A DNA stretch of 64,000 nucleotides, from the NCBI RefSeq assembly GCF_030052815.1, contig NC_079493.1, positions 122,413,132 through 122,477,131 of the forward strand, read 5' to 3'. Source of the stretch: Hevea brasiliensis. Its lineage: Eukaryota > Streptophyta > Magnoliopsida > Malpighiales > Euphorbiaceae. This document shows positions 49,218-60,642 of the stretch, one piece after another (position 1 is the stretch's first letter; the number at the start of each line of letters is the position of its first letter). The notes beneath the pieces were generated by a model that saw nothing but the letters and a program-made list of their open reading frames with translations, was not told the DNA's origin and did not search any database. The position numbers were made by a program, and so were the translations under genes.

Positions 49218-51103
49218 TTATTCGGCTGGGGGATCACCCCCAGCCTGATCTACATTTGGATCACTCTCCCTCTCTCCCTCACCTTCGGCTTCCTCCTCAC
49301 TATCTTCGCCGTCGCCCTCGGGAGCCAGGTCATCCATCCAGGAGAAGTCCTCTTCAGGGTAGCGCTTTTGGAGTTCGGCCAAGAGATCCTTATGAGCATT
49401 CACATAGGCTCCGGCTATTCCTGACACCATCTCTTCATCTTTTTCCTTAAGCTCTTTGCCTTTCTCGGTAAGCTCCTTATCCTTCGCGTTAAGCTCCTCT
49501 ATAAGTTGAGCGACCTGAGCGGCTTCGTTGGCCTGAAGTGCCTGGACTTCTCTGAGAGCCCGTTCTCTTTCAGCCAGGTCACGAGACTTCTCGGCCAGCT
49601 GGTCTTCATGGTAATTCGCCCGTCCCTCGACTTGAGATATATAATCCCGAGCGGATGAGAGTTGGGATCGGAGGAAGCCAATTCCTGATTTTTCTTCCCT
49701 ACCTCCTTACCCAGACGTTGAATCTTTTCCCGAACCATGGTCTGGTTCACCAGACACTCCACATTCAAGCTCATGGTTCGAGTCAAGATATCATCGAGAC
49801 CATTCCGGATAGCTGTCCGATCCTCTTGAAAGAAGATGGTAGATCCTGGGACTTTGGCAAAAGCGGAGTTCTCCCTCACACTCCGGTTATTCTTCAAGCA
49901 GTCGATCAGGATCGGAGCGCCCCGAGACGAGGTCCTCCCAGAAGATTGAGACGGCTCCCTTTCCGTGCTTGGAATAACTGAGAGAGGCAGGGGCTGCTCT
50001 TCCGATCTAGGAGGAGATCGGCGGCCAGTGGTCGGCGCACCGAAGGTTGAGGTGGGTCTCTTTGTATCTCCCGTGTTCGTGGCCAGGGTGTTTGAAGTCG
50101 TTCCGAACGCTTAAGCTCGTTTCTGTTCCGGGAGATGTCTCTTTGTTTCTTTAGTTTCGTAGAACCTTCACAACCCGCCATACCGCATGTAAAAGAGGTT
50201 AGTGAGATCGCTAAGGTCCCGAACGAGATATAGAAAATACCAATGCCGAGGTCGAGAGCGGAAGTTCGCGATCTTGGCGGTGATCGATTGCATGGTCCAA
50301 TGGTGCGATTCGGCAGTCACCGCATTTGGACAGGAATATTTTAGAGTGGCGGCCTGACTTTTCAGCTCCATCACTATTAAGCTTTCCTCTTGACTCAGGG
50401 TAATGTGCTTCGGAAGCAGGGGCCCCTGGTACCACCAGCTACGAGGAAAGTCCTCAAAGCGGCTTCGGATCTTTACTCCTCGAGAATGAAGAACCGGTTC
50501 TTCCAATTCTTAAGGGATGAGGCGGATCGTAAAAGAGTCCGCAATGAGGCTTCGCTGAAAGTACCGATGTTCGTCATCCTTTCGGCGAGTTAGTCATGCA
50601 GCTCGGCGAACACCTTAGCCGTAGGTCCGATTCCCTTAGCTCGGCATAGACCTCGAAAAGCTACCAAGATCCGCCACGAGTTGGGGTGAATTTGAACAAT
50701 GGATGCTCGGTGAAGTTTTAGGACCTCCTTATAGAAATCGGCTAGAGGAACCTCGATCGGCCTTTAATCGTTCCTCGTACACCATAACCATGTCATTCTC
50801 TTCAAAAGAGTGATCGACACGAAGATCGCCATGGCACTTGATCAGCTCATATGAATCAGGACAAATATTGTATTCTTGAACAAACGATTGCAGATCGGAT
50901 TCTCGAAGAACCGACGGAAGCTCGTCTATAGGAAGGGTCTCTCTCCTTGAAGAAGGTGCGAGCCTCGATGGTATGACCCGCCCCCGAGTTGGAGCGGAGG
51001 CCACAGGAGGTTCTTGTTGAACGTTTGGCTTTCGCCTCTTCTTCGCAGACGATGACCACGAATCGAATCGAAGGAGGGCTCGCGCTCTCGACCTTGGCAC
51101 CAT
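49218..51103 (-). pseudogene. antisense gene inside the LTR ('putative gypsy type transposon', Transposase_28-like, plus coiled coil)
   Basis: Opposite in strand to the retrotransposon. From ATG 51103 the frame gives a basic Ser-rich N-terminus, then ESDLQSFVQEYNICPDSYEL and VMVYEERLKA, and, after a 1-nt shift near 50755, VPLADFYKEVLKLHRASI, IHPNSWRILVAFRGLCR. This order is that of the plant domain annotated Transposase_28 (pfam04195, by memory). Further shifts follow (around 50600 and 50480), then a charged coiled-coil region (EELNAKDKELTEKGKELKEK) and a tail ending FSWMDDLAPEGDG before an acidic stretch, stop at 49218. At least three disruptions, so non-functional here. Function of the family unknown. 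Confidence 0.7.
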
Positions 51104-51261
51104 TCATTTTCAAAAGAAACAAAGAATTTAAATTAAAAGAGGATCAAAGCCCTTACGAGTCCGATCGTCGGCCAAGAACTTGAGAAAACGAGAGAACTTC
51201 GAAGTTGTGAGCAGGGGATTGAAAATGGAATGAGAGAACAACTGGCTAACCCTCCCACCCC

Positions 51262-51269
51262 TATTTATA
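51262..51269 (-). promoter_or_regulatory. TATA box of the antisense LTR gene
   Basis: Minus-strand TATAAATA in the context AGTATAAATAGGGG, 160 nt upstream of the antisense ATG. Another minus TATATATA lies at ~52050, ahead of a short ORF without known family. Confidence 0.5.
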
Positions 51270-51534
51270 CTAGTCCGAGCATTTAATGCTCGCGAGGTTC
51301 TAGGCAGCGCATCGATTGGTGGAACTCGACAGCTGTTCTGACACTTCTCTCAAATATCTGAATGTTCAGAGATCGCTTAATTAGAGATCGGCATAATGAG
51401 TTAAATATTTTGAATAAAGGATCAGTTAAGTGTCATTCAGGTAAAGAACCGGATCGGATAATCACATTAGAGAGCGGAAAATAATCAATGCAAAAATAAT
51501 AAGATGATAATCGACAAAATAAAGTCTTTATTTT

Positions 51535-51672
51535 CAAAAGATCGGATTACATCATTTGGGCGATCTCTAGGGATCGGGTTACACTAAAATTGGATTACAT
51601 CATTTCTGTGATCTCTAGAGATCGAATTGCATTAAAAACAAAATACATCATTTGGGCGATCTCTAGGGATCG
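51535..51672. repeat. ~61-bp repeats in LTR (about 2.3 units)
   Basis: GGATTACATCATTT...GATCTCTAG(A/G)GATCG recurs at about 51543, 51592 and 51643 (as AATACATCATTTGGGCGATCT), with degenerate spacing of 50-60 bp. Confidence 0.7.
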
Positions 51673-52680
51673 GAATGTCACATTGTGACTGATCCAAAGG
51701 GGTGTCACCGACCAGAACCGAGGCGCCGCTTTAACACCCAATGTGGAGGAAAGCCGCTGTCGGAACACTCAATGTGATGAGAAGCCGAATGAACTCAGTT
51801 GAGCGACTCAAGATCGATACAACCGAGGTCCGCAATACAGATCGGTCAAATCCAGTTCTCTCACCATCGTCAGTTAGGGTTATGCGATCACCGGGATCAT
51901 AAATTTTCAGCCGGTGGTTAAAGAAGCTCATCGGAAAGGGATCAAAAACCACCATCATGGCCGGAACTTCCACCGGAGCAGCTAGAACAGGAAAAGTAAG
52001 AAGGAAGAGAGGAAAATTAGATGAAGGAAATGTCTCTGTCGACAGGGGTATATATAGGGGAAAATTAGCATTTATTGCTGAGCAGAAAACGAAGCGAACG
52101 CTTCTGGAATCGAGGGGCAATTAATGCTTTGACCAGACCGGACCTAAGGAAGGGAAAGATCGGAATAATAGATCGGAAGATGGGAGACCAGCATGAAAGA
52201 TCGAAAAGAACATGTGAAACAGATCAGAAAGAGGAGGGATCGGAAGACAAAAAGAATAAGACAAATTCCAATAACCGTCGTCAGAATCAGAGCCGAGGTA
52301 GTTAAGGCGTTGCAGACGAGATCTCCACCGCACGCCAAAGAATCGCCCGCAATCTTGACAGTGCTGTGGTATGTCATGACAGTCCTGTACATCCCAATCT
52401 CCACCGTTGATCCCACTTGTAAGGACAAACCCGGAACCCTTAGATCAAAAGAGAAGACGACAATACCAGCGCCTTTCGCTCTTAGCCCTCGGATCATTCC
52501 GGACAAGGAAATTTGGACCGTCAGATGGAAAGAAGAAAATGACAAATATTATGAAGAGTGATCTCAACCATTCATTTTGATTCTCTTTAATTCCTGAACC
52601 TTCGATCATGTCCTTCGAAATCTTAACCCTCCATCTCCCTCAAAATAAATCCTGACCCTTCACGAAGAGCACCCGATTCC

Positions 52681-52687
52681 TATAAAT
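52681..52687 (+). promoter_or_regulatory. sense TATA box of the retrotransposon LTR
   Basis: CCTATAAATACC followed ~30 nt later by a GACGGACGG motif; the probable U3/R promoter. It would give an R-U5 of roughly 1.8 kb. Confidence 0.55.
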
Positions 52688-53758
52688 ACCTGCATAAAAA
52701 CTGTTCGACGGACGGACGAAAAAATAGACGAGAGGCTGTTATTATAGCAAGAGGAACTCTGAAAATTCATTTAGTTTGTTACTCTGCTATTTAGAAGTGT
52801 TGATTAAAAAGACTTTGGAAACTAGTTTTCTGAAGTGTTTTCTTGAAGAGATTTTGAATACTGGAACTCTATATTTCCAGTTTGTTCATTATCTGGTCAT
52901 ACTCTCACTTTCTGTCTTTTATCATCTCTGTTTTCACTGCCCAAGATCAACTTCATATCACTCATTTCTTTAGCTAAGTACCCTCCAGTTCACGAAGAAC
53001 ACCACCCTCAGGCTAATCAGTCTACTGTCTCATCCCTGTCTGCCACCCCGTAACTATTTTAGTAGACCCGGCTCCTCACAGGTAAGAGTTCATACTGCTG
53101 TTTACGTTTATTTTCTGCACTTCTTTTGTTCTTCATACATCTGCAACTTTCTTCAAGATTATTTTGTACAAGAGAACCCAAGAAAAATGTTGTTGTAAGA
53201 GTTCATGCTACTGTTTTATTAAGTGTCTACGTTTATTTCCCGCATTTTCCTTGTTCTTCTCACATCTGCGATTTTCCTCAAGATCATTTCTGCACAAGCA
53301 ATCCCAAAGAAAGTCACTCTCAAATCATCTTTTAGTGATCAGTTCGTTTTATTGATCTCCGTCATTTCTGAAAACAAGTTTTTCTAACTCCTATTACTAT
53401 GTAAATGGTTGGGTAAACGTAGGTAGCTGCAACTTAGGGGTCTCTTTTAAAAGAGAGAACATGAATAACACGTCAGGAAGATAGCCAAACTATTAGGCTG
53501 ACGTAAACAGCAATTCGGCAAGATGTCATAAAGCGAAATAGAACCATAGTAAACATAACAGAATAGATCGGATGTTAATGGATATTGGTAAAATGAATAC
53601 ATGGAAGGTCGGTAAATCGAGTCTAGTTTTCCCCATCTAGCCAAAAGGTATCGAAAAATCTTATCCCCAACCTCTTTAAATTTAAGGATCCTTATCCTTA
53701 GGTTCTTAGGACACCAAAATTCGGGAGATCGGAAAAATCCCTTTCAGGCTCCTTTCTA

Positions 53759-54190
53759 ATTTAAAAGAGATCGGAGGAGAGTTCTTATCCGGTCTCAACT
53801 CAAAATTCTAATTTAAAAGAGATCGGAGGAGAGTTCTTATCCGGTCTCAATCCAAAATTCTAATAAACATCAAATAGAGATCGGAGGAGAGTTCTTATCC
53901 GGTCTCAACTGAAAATTCTAATTTAAAAGAGATCGGAGGAGAGTTCTTATCCGGTCTCAATCCAAGATTTTAATAACTATTAAAAGAGATCGGAGGAGAG
54001 TTTTTATCCGGTCTCAACTCAAAATTCTAATAAACATTAAATAGGGATCGGAGGAGAGTTCTTATCCGGTCTCAACTCGGAACATTAATAAATAACTCTA
54101 GAGGAGATCGGAGGAGGGTTCTTATCCGGTCTCCCCTCAAAATTTTAATAAGTAACTTAAAAGAGATTGGAGGAGAGTTCTTATCCGATT
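53759..54190. repeat. eight tandem 52-59 bp repeats in the LTR 3' part
   Basis: Each unit contains GAGATCGGAGGAGAGTTCTT followed by ATCCGGTCTCAA, then an AT-rich linker of variable length (AAAATTCTAATTTAAAA or AATAAACATTAAATA). Core words are highly conserved and only linkers vary. Located in putative R/U5, so transcribed into the genomic RNA. Confidence 0.92.
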
Positions 54191-54557
54191 CTCACACCCG
54201 TTCACTAAGGTTGTCTCATTTACTTATGTATCTGGGTGATCCAAATTTAGTGAAAAATCAAATATTCCTTCTACCAAAAGGATTAACATTGCCGCCTAAG
54301 CCCTCCTAACTAATTTATAAAGGACGCAGAATTAAATCTAGTTACCCTTATTTAGGGACGAGGTGGGGTGCCTAACACCTTCCCCACCCGTTTACGGACC
54401 CCGAACTTAGAATCTCTGTTTTGAAGTGGTTTCATTTTTAATTTAACTTCTCAAATGGTTTTCTTTAGTTTCCCTCAAAACTAAGGTGGCGACTCCTCAC
54501 TTTTTCCCACTTCGGTGAGTGATCGTCCAGGCGACCGCAAAATCTATTGCGACAGCT

Positions 54558-54575
54558 TGGCGACTCCACTGGGGA
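54558..54575 (+). promoter_or_regulatory. primer-binding site (tRNA-Arg-like)
   Basis: TGGCGACTCCACTGGGGA, three nucleotides after the LTR end. It starts with TGG, complement of a tRNA CCA end, and resembles the tRNA-Arg complement reported for Ogre elements. Confidence 0.75.
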
Positions 54576-55412
54576 AGTATACCTGGTCTAGTGGTCCAAA
54601 AGTAGATTTAATCTTGTCTGATCAAATTATAGTTAGATGGGTTCACTCGGCGATGTCTTATATGTTAATTATTATTATTGCTAACTATTTTGTTTTGCCT
54701 GTTCTATCTCTTACAGTGCTCTTCATTTCAAAAGGAAAAAATGGAAAAAATGGAAAAATAAAATCCCCCTAAATTGGGAAGAGGTAAAGGTGTCCCTTCA
54801 CACACCGAACACTCCCACAATGTCCTCACACACTATGGTCCTAACCCGGGCTTTCTTACCCTTTTAGGAAAGTAGGAGGGAGTCATGTAGCGGTACCCGT
54901 GGGTTTTACCCCGTTAGTATCCGTGAAGGCTTCTGCTCAAATTGAAACTCGCTCTATCCACTGTGATACTCGTGGAATTTTCCCGATAACATCACAGGGG
55001 TAGAATGGGGCTCTACTGTTTACAGTAGGGGCAATTTGGGAACCTGTGGCTTTTAGAAAATTAGTTCCTGAGCTAAACTATCACAATAGTTGAAGGCCGT
55101 AGTAAACTACCTCATAAGATAGAACTATCCAGGTAGGTAGCACTCACCCGGTGTTAGGAGTCTCCCTACTATAGGACAAAAGGGGCATACTTTCTCTTAC
55201 CCTATTCTGCTTTAATTTCCTTTTGTCCATTTCTTTTGAGGGCAATCTTGAATCCTACTAGAACACCTACACATTTTCCTACTTTGATAAATGTGTACGT
55301 GTCACTCTGTCAACAGTATGATTCAAAATTACCCTAATTTGTCTTACTAACGAATTTCCTCACAGGCATTACCAAACCAAGAGTCTGTAAAAGGATAGGC
55401 ATCATTTTTATC
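54576..55412 (+). other. retrotransposon leader between PBS and ORF1
   Basis: No coding signature; probably untranslated leader with packaging functions. Confidence 0.5.
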
Positions 55413-57308
55413 ATGGCATCCTCGAGTCAGTCGGCAGAAAAGGTTCAGAATGCTAAACTTTGGTCCAAATCAGCTCATAGTCCGGTACCCTCGCAAAATG
55501 ATGCTTCCGAGGCACCTGCTAGCTCGCTACCTTCGCTAGATCTGAATAAAATAGAGGTCAGAATGAACAGCTTGGAGGGTCTGTCTAACGGATGGAGGTC
55601 GCTTCCCGATCAGGCCAAGGTACGTTTTGAAGAGAAGTACGGGAAGATTGCAACCTTAATGCAAGTCAAGGTCCAAATCCCGGCATTAAAAGCCATGTTG
55701 TCGGTTTGGAATCCTAAATATGGGGTATTCTCTTTCAATGACATTGATACGGTCCCCACTATGGAAGAATATCAGGCATTGCTGGGGATCCCATACTCAT
55801 TGCAGAGCCGGATCTACTTACACCTCGAGCATAGGCAAACCTGGAAACGGTTGGCTCATATGTTGGGTTCTCCCTCAGAGGAAGTAAAGTCCAAAGAAAC
55901 TGCCAAGGGAAAAACACATGGTTGGTATTGGACATATCTCCAGAAATGTTTAGATCAATACCTCCAAGAGAAACAGTGGGACCGGGCTTCAGTAGCTCTC
56001 GCTTTGGGAATCTACGGTCTGATTCTGTTCCCGGGACCATTGGGAATCATAACTTGCAACGCGGTGGAAGTGTTCTGGACGGTGGAAAGGCAGCAGATTA
56101 ATCCAATACCTGCAATCCTTGCGGAGACTTTATTAACCCTTACCTACTGCAGACAACAGGGCAGAGGATCCCTTAAGTGTTGTTCTCAACTGTTATACCT
56201 CTGGACTATCAGTCACATGTGTCCTGTGGAGACAAAAGGATTGACTTGGTACCTTGACCAGCCTCCCATTGAGAAGATGATCCGGTTAGTGATCAGCCCG
56301 AAGAATGAAAAACAATGGTGGGAACGGATTTTGAGTTTCAATAGCCATGATTACTGTTGGAGGAAGCTGTGGACGTCAAGCCAACCCGTTTTGATCGGTA
56401 CAGGGGGTATTCAGTCGGTGTCCCTGATCGGAGTAACCGGATACACAAGTTACACTCCGGCATTGGTAATGAGGCAGTTCGGCTCAACACAGTCTGTGAT
56501 CAACATTGAAGAATACCACCAAGGTTGCTTCTACCACGAGCTCAAAGGAGAAGAAGGGTTAAAAAAGGCTCGCAAGTCGTGGGAGAACGTCACTCTGATG
56601 GAGAGATCGCCTAAGGGCCCAAGCACCTCGGGCGATTATCTTAAATGGAGAGCTGACAGGGACCGAGAACATTCAACTGTGAAATTCGAAGACAGTAACC
56701 CGCTCCGAGATGTCCTATTAGAAGAAACGAATGGCCATCTGAATGACTCACTACGAGAGGCTAATACTGAGAACTCACAACTACAGGAACAAATAAAACA
56801 GCTGAAGGACCAACAGCAGAAACTTAAAAGGAGAGTAAGAAGACTTAAGGAAGAGGTAAGGGCCGAAAGGATGGGATTCGAGGAGCAAGAGGTGCAGTGG
56901 GAAAAGGAAAAAGACTCTCTTCAAGCTGAGACCAAAGAAATAAAAGTACAGAATAGCAAGTTTCAGGAAAAGATGAAATACCAAGAGATACTCATCGAAG
57001 AGTATAAGCAAGAAAACAAAAAGAAGAAGCTCGAATTGAAAGAACAAGCACTACTCATCAACGATATCTTGAAAGAGTGTGCTAAAGAAAGGAAAGAGAA
57101 AGAAAAACAAGCTGCTCTCTATCAAGGACTGAAAGAGAATGTTGACCAGCTGGAGAGAACAATAGCACGGGGAAAACAAGAATTATTACCGGAATCCGAG
57201 TACGCTCTGAAAGCATTCGACCCCGCCAAGCAAGAAGAAAGGTTATATGAGTATCTCAGAAAATGTCATCTTATTATAAAGAACCTTCCAGAGCCTAGGC
57301 CAATGTAA
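55413..57308 (+). CDS. retrotransposon ORF1, DUF7745-like N-terminal domain plus coiled coil
   Basis: Intact 631-codon ORF upstream of gag. Residues ~60-390 resemble the plant domain of unknown function found with gypsy elements (motifs MLSVWNPKYGVFSFNDIDTV, PTMEEYQALLGIP, ALGIYGLILFP, YCRQQGRGSL, IRLVISPKNEKQWW). Residues ~450-600 form a Lys/Glu/Gln-rich coiled coil (QEQIKQLKDQQQKLKRRVRR). Extra ORFs in this position are known from Ogre-type elements but their role is not established. The complete frame contrasts with the broken gag and protease downstream, which is odd for a decaying element and suggests either recent decay or selection on this ORF. The start MASSSQSAEK is the first in-frame ATG after the leader. 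Confidence 0.8.
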   Translation: MASSSQSAEKVQNAKLWSKSAHSPVPSQNDASEAPASSLPSLDLNKIEVRMNSLEGLSNGWRSLPDQAKVRFEEKYGKIATLMQVKVQIPALKAMLSVWNPKYGVFSFNDIDTVPTMEEYQALLGIPYSLQSRIYLHLEHRQTWKRLAHMLGSPSEEVKSKETAKGKTHGWYWTYLQKCLDQYLQEKQWDRASVALALGIYGLILFPGPLGIITCNAVEVFWTVERQQINPIPAILAETLLTLTYCRQQGRGSLKCCSQLLYLWTISHMCPVETKGLTWYLDQPPIEKMIRLVISPKNEKQWWERILSFNSHDYCWRKLWTSSQPVLIGTGGIQSVSLIGVTGYTSYTPALVMRQFGSTQSVINIEEYHQGCFYHELKGEEGLKKARKSWENVTLMERSPKGPSTSGDYLKWRADRDREHSTVKFEDSNPLRDVLLEETNGHLNDSLREANTENSQLQEQIKQLKDQQQKLKRRVRRLKEEVRAERMGFEEQEVQWEKEKDSLQAETKEIKVQNSKFQEKMKYQEILIEEYKQENKKKKLELKEQALLINDILKECAKERKEKEKQAALYQGLKENVDQLERTIARGKQELLPESEYALKAFDPAKQEERLYEYLRKCHLIIKNLPEPRPM

Positions 57309-57470
57309 CAGATACGATGTACAATTACTCAGTTAATGAAGTGATTTTTGGACCATTGTTTAGCAAAATTTGTGAATGAATAGTATGACTCCCGTAGGAA
57401 CTTCCTCGCTAGGGTTATGTGAAAAATTGAAATGCGCTATATGGACAGGTATCATAAATGCGCATTCAAT

Positions 57471-60400
57471 CCCGTCATTCACGGTCAGACTATCGAACGA
57501 TGCCATGATAAAGCTGAGGCGATTATCCTTTTTACAGATTTCAACTTGGCTCTCAAATGCCATCAGATCCTTCGTCCCGCACTGTGACTTTTAGTTTCTT
57601 TGCAAAATTCGAAGTTTATTTAAAATTTTCTTTTTTACTCCTCACAGGAAATCAATATTGCTTCTAACAACGCAAGTCTGACCAAGCACACGGTTCAACC
57701 CCAGCGAGTGTACTTAACAAGATCTCGAACAAGAAAACTAATGGAAGACCAGGAACAAGTACAGAACCTACAGGGCAAGTGTCCGAACTAAAAGACTGTG
57801 TTTGAGAACTTATGAAGATGATGAGGAGATGTCCCAAAATAGGCCCACTTGGACCCTAACCTACAATTACCTCCCCACCTCCTACAACGGTTGATTCTCA
57901 CTACGCTCAACCTCCTTCACTTTCCACCATCAATCCGGACCGACCGTCATCATCAATCCGGTGACCATAAATAATGACCTACCTTTTTCCTATTACCCGG
58001 CTATCTCAAATGCCGAGCCTCACCCTTCAATCCCGATCCCTCAGTTTACTCCACCCCTCAGCTCCCAGTTGGAGGAGCGCATCATACGGTGGAAGGAGAA
58101 CATAGGGCGAGAGAAAATGAGAAACTATCGGCTCTAGAAGAAAGACTGAGAGCAATAGAAGGGCTGAACATGTATGGTTCAGTCGATGTGTCATCACTGA
58201 GATTGGTGCCAGATGTGGTGGTACCACCCAAATTCAAGGTTCCGGATTTCGACAAGTACACCGGAAACTCAGATCCCCGCATCCACTTGGCAACCTACAT
58301 TGCCAAAATGTCTGCCTTAACAGAAGACGATAGACTTCTCATTCACTTCTTTCACGAGAGCCTCTCCGGAGCAGCTCTGAGATGGTGCATACAATTGGAC
58401 AGGAGCAAGCTGCACTCCTGGAAGGATTTAGCCGATACCTTTCTAAAGCAGTACAAATTCAATTGTGATGCAGCACCCACAAGGAGGGACCTCCAGAACC
58501 TGGTACAGAAAGACCGGGAAGGTTTCAAGCAGTATGCCCAACGATGGAGGGAGAAGGCTGCAGAAGTATATCCTCCGGTGACCGACAATGAACTCTGCTC
58601 CCTATTCATCGAAACATTGAAGGCTCCCTACTTCAACCTGATGATTGGAAATACCTCCAACAGCTTCTCAGATATCATCCAAGCTGGTGAGAGAATTGAA
58701 GCTAATCTGAGAATAGGAAGACTACAGGAGTTGGCTGAGAACCCTGTGAAGAAGACTGCCAATTTTGGCAAGAAAAAGGAGAGTGATGTGCATTCCATCA
58801 CTCGACAGAATAATTACCCCCAATTTTCCCAAAATAACTACCAGCCATATCCTCCCTCTCATGGCCAGACCATCGCAAACATTCCACCTTCTTTCCTAAA
58901 TTATCCACAACCACGCCCACAATACGCCCCACCTACAAATTTCCAACCAAGTCCACCTCCTCCTCCAGCTCAACCAAGACCACCGCAAAACAACCCGTCA
59001 TTCACGGTCAGACTATCGAACGATGCCATGATAAAGCTGAGGCGATTATCCTTTTTACAGATTTCAACCTGGCTCTCAAATGCCACTGTATCCTTCGTCC
59101 AGACCAGGACTTTTAGTTTCTTTGCAAAATTCGAAGTTTATTTAAAATTTTCTTTTTTACTCCTCACAGGAAATCAATATTGCTTCTAACAACGCAAGTC
59201 TGACCAAGCACACGGTTCAACCCCAGCGAGTGTACTTAACAAGATCTCGAACAAGAAAACTAATGGAAGACCAGGAACAAGTACAGAACCTACAGGGGCA
59301 AGTGTCTGAACTAAAAGACTGTGTTTGAGAACTTATGAAGATGATGAGGAGATGTCCCAAAATAGGCCCACTTGCACCCTAACCTACAATTACCTCCCCC
59401 ACCTCCTACAACCGTTGATTCTCACTACGCTTCTACCTCCTTCTCTTTCCACCATCAATCCGGACCCGACGTCATCACAATCCGGTGACCATAAATAATG
59501 ACCTACCTTTTTCCTATTACCCGGCTATCTCAAATGCCGAGCCTCACCCTTCAATCCCGATCCCTCCAGTTTACTCCACCCCTCAGCTCCCAGTTGGAGG
59601 AGCGCATCATACGGTGGAAGGAGAACATAGGGCGAGAGAAAATGAGAAACTATCGGCTCTAGAAGAAAGACTGAGAGCAATAGAAGGGCTGAACATGTAT
59701 GGTTCAGTCGATGTGTCATCACTGAGATTGGTGCCAGATGTGGTGGTACCACCCAAATTCAAGGTTCCGGATTTCGACAAGTACACCGGAAACTCAGATC
59801 CCCGCATCCACTTGGCAACCTACATTGCCAAAATGTCTGCCTTAACAGAAGACGATAGACTTCTCATTCACTTCTTTCACGAGAGCCTCTCCGGAGCAGC
59901 TCTGAGATGGTGCATACAATTGGACAGGAGCAAGCTGCACTCCTGGAAGGATTTAGCCGATACCTTTCTAAAGCAGTACAAATTCAATTGTGATGCAGCA
60001 CCCACAAGGAGGGACCTCCAGAACCTGGTACAGAAAGACCGGGAAGGTTTCAAGCAGTATGCCCAACGATGGAGGGAGAAGGTCGCAGTATATCCTCCTG
60101 GACCGACAATGAACTCTGCTCCTATTCATTGAAACATTGAAGTCTCACTACTTCAAAATGATGATTTTAAATACCTCCAACATCTTCTCAGATATCATCC
60201 AAGTGGTGAGAGAATTGAAGCTAATCGAGAATAGGAAGACTACAGGAGTTGGTGAGAACCTGTGAAGAAGACTGCCAATTTTGGCAAGAAAAAGGAGAGT
60301 GATGTGCATTCCATCACTCGACAGAATAATTACCCCCAATTTTCCCAAAATAACTACCAGCCATATCCTCCCTCTCATGGCCAGACCATCGCAAACATTC

Positions 60401-60513
60401 CACCTTCTTTCCTAAATTATCCACAACCACGCCCACAATACGCCCCACCTACAAATTTCCAACCAAGTCCACCTCCTCCTCCAGCTCAACCAAGACCACC
60501 GCAAAACAACCCG
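57471..60513 (+). repeat. 1,523-bp tandem duplication covering gag
   Basis: CCCGTCATTCACGGTCAGAC starts at 57471 and recurs at 58994, preceded by AAAACAA, which is also where copy 2 ends (AAAACAACCCGAGACC, ~60513). So the two units are 57471-58993 and 58994-~60513, joined at a CCC shared by both ends. Differences between them are few but include frameshifts. Confidence 0.92.
58089..59189 (+). pseudogene. gag, copy 1, fused to duplicated upstream sequence
   Basis: Retrotransposon capsid-type domain: FKVPDFDKYTGNSDPRIHLA, LLIHFFHESLSGAALRW, WKDLADTFLKQYKFNCD, PTRRDLQNL and ETLKAPYFNLMIGN, then a Pro-rich linker. The frame runs on past the duplication junction at 58994 into normally non-gag sequence and ends at 59189, so the zinc-knuckle part is missing. 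Upstream, a 1-nt deletion (TCCCTCAG versus TCCCTCCAG in copy 2) cuts off the proper N-terminus. Confidence 0.85.
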
Positions 60514-60642
60514 AGACCTCCAAGAAACCCTGATCCACCTCTTCCCCTTCCTCTCAGTGAAATATACCGATACCTTGTCGGTATAAACCAAATCGTACCA
60601 GTCCCCTTAGACCCAATCCAGCCGCCATATCCTGTGGTATGA
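59485..60642 (+). pseudogene. gag, copy 2, frameshifted
   Basis: Starts MTINNDLPFSYYPAISNAEP, which is intact here but shifted in copy 1, and continues through the same capsid motifs. It breaks near 60085-60120 (GGTCGCAGTATATCCTCC versus GGCTGCAGAAGTATATCC) with several small deletions to ~60260. A second open segment (60262-60642) carries the Pro-rich linker into NPDPPLPLPLSEIYRYLVG, which is joined to the true downstream gag sequence. Confidence 0.85.

Larger units (their letters stand above)
48634..54554 (+). repeat. 5' long terminal repeat (~5.9 kb)
   Basis: Begins TGTCGACACC where the LINE frame breaks and ends TGCGACA, giving TGTCG/CGACA inverted tips, three bases before the PBS. It includes a sense TATA box, an antisense gene with its own TATA box and two tandem-repeat arrays. 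The length can be verified only against the 3' LTR, which is outside the window. Confidence 0.7.

Noticed and set aside
50168..50593. Short ORFs on both strands within the LTR
   Set aside because: Plus-strand frames are shadows. The minus-strand one was treated as part of the broken antisense gene rather than as a separate gene.
51731..52120. 129-codon minus ORF downstream of a minus TATATATA
   Set aside because: Could be an upstream exon of the antisense LTR gene, but no splice link or family motif could be supported.
53759..54190. CRISPR-like look (conserved repeats with variable spacers)
   Set aside because: Plant retrotransposon LTR; linkers are themselves related and AT-rich, lengths irregular, no cas genes. 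An ordinary tandem array.
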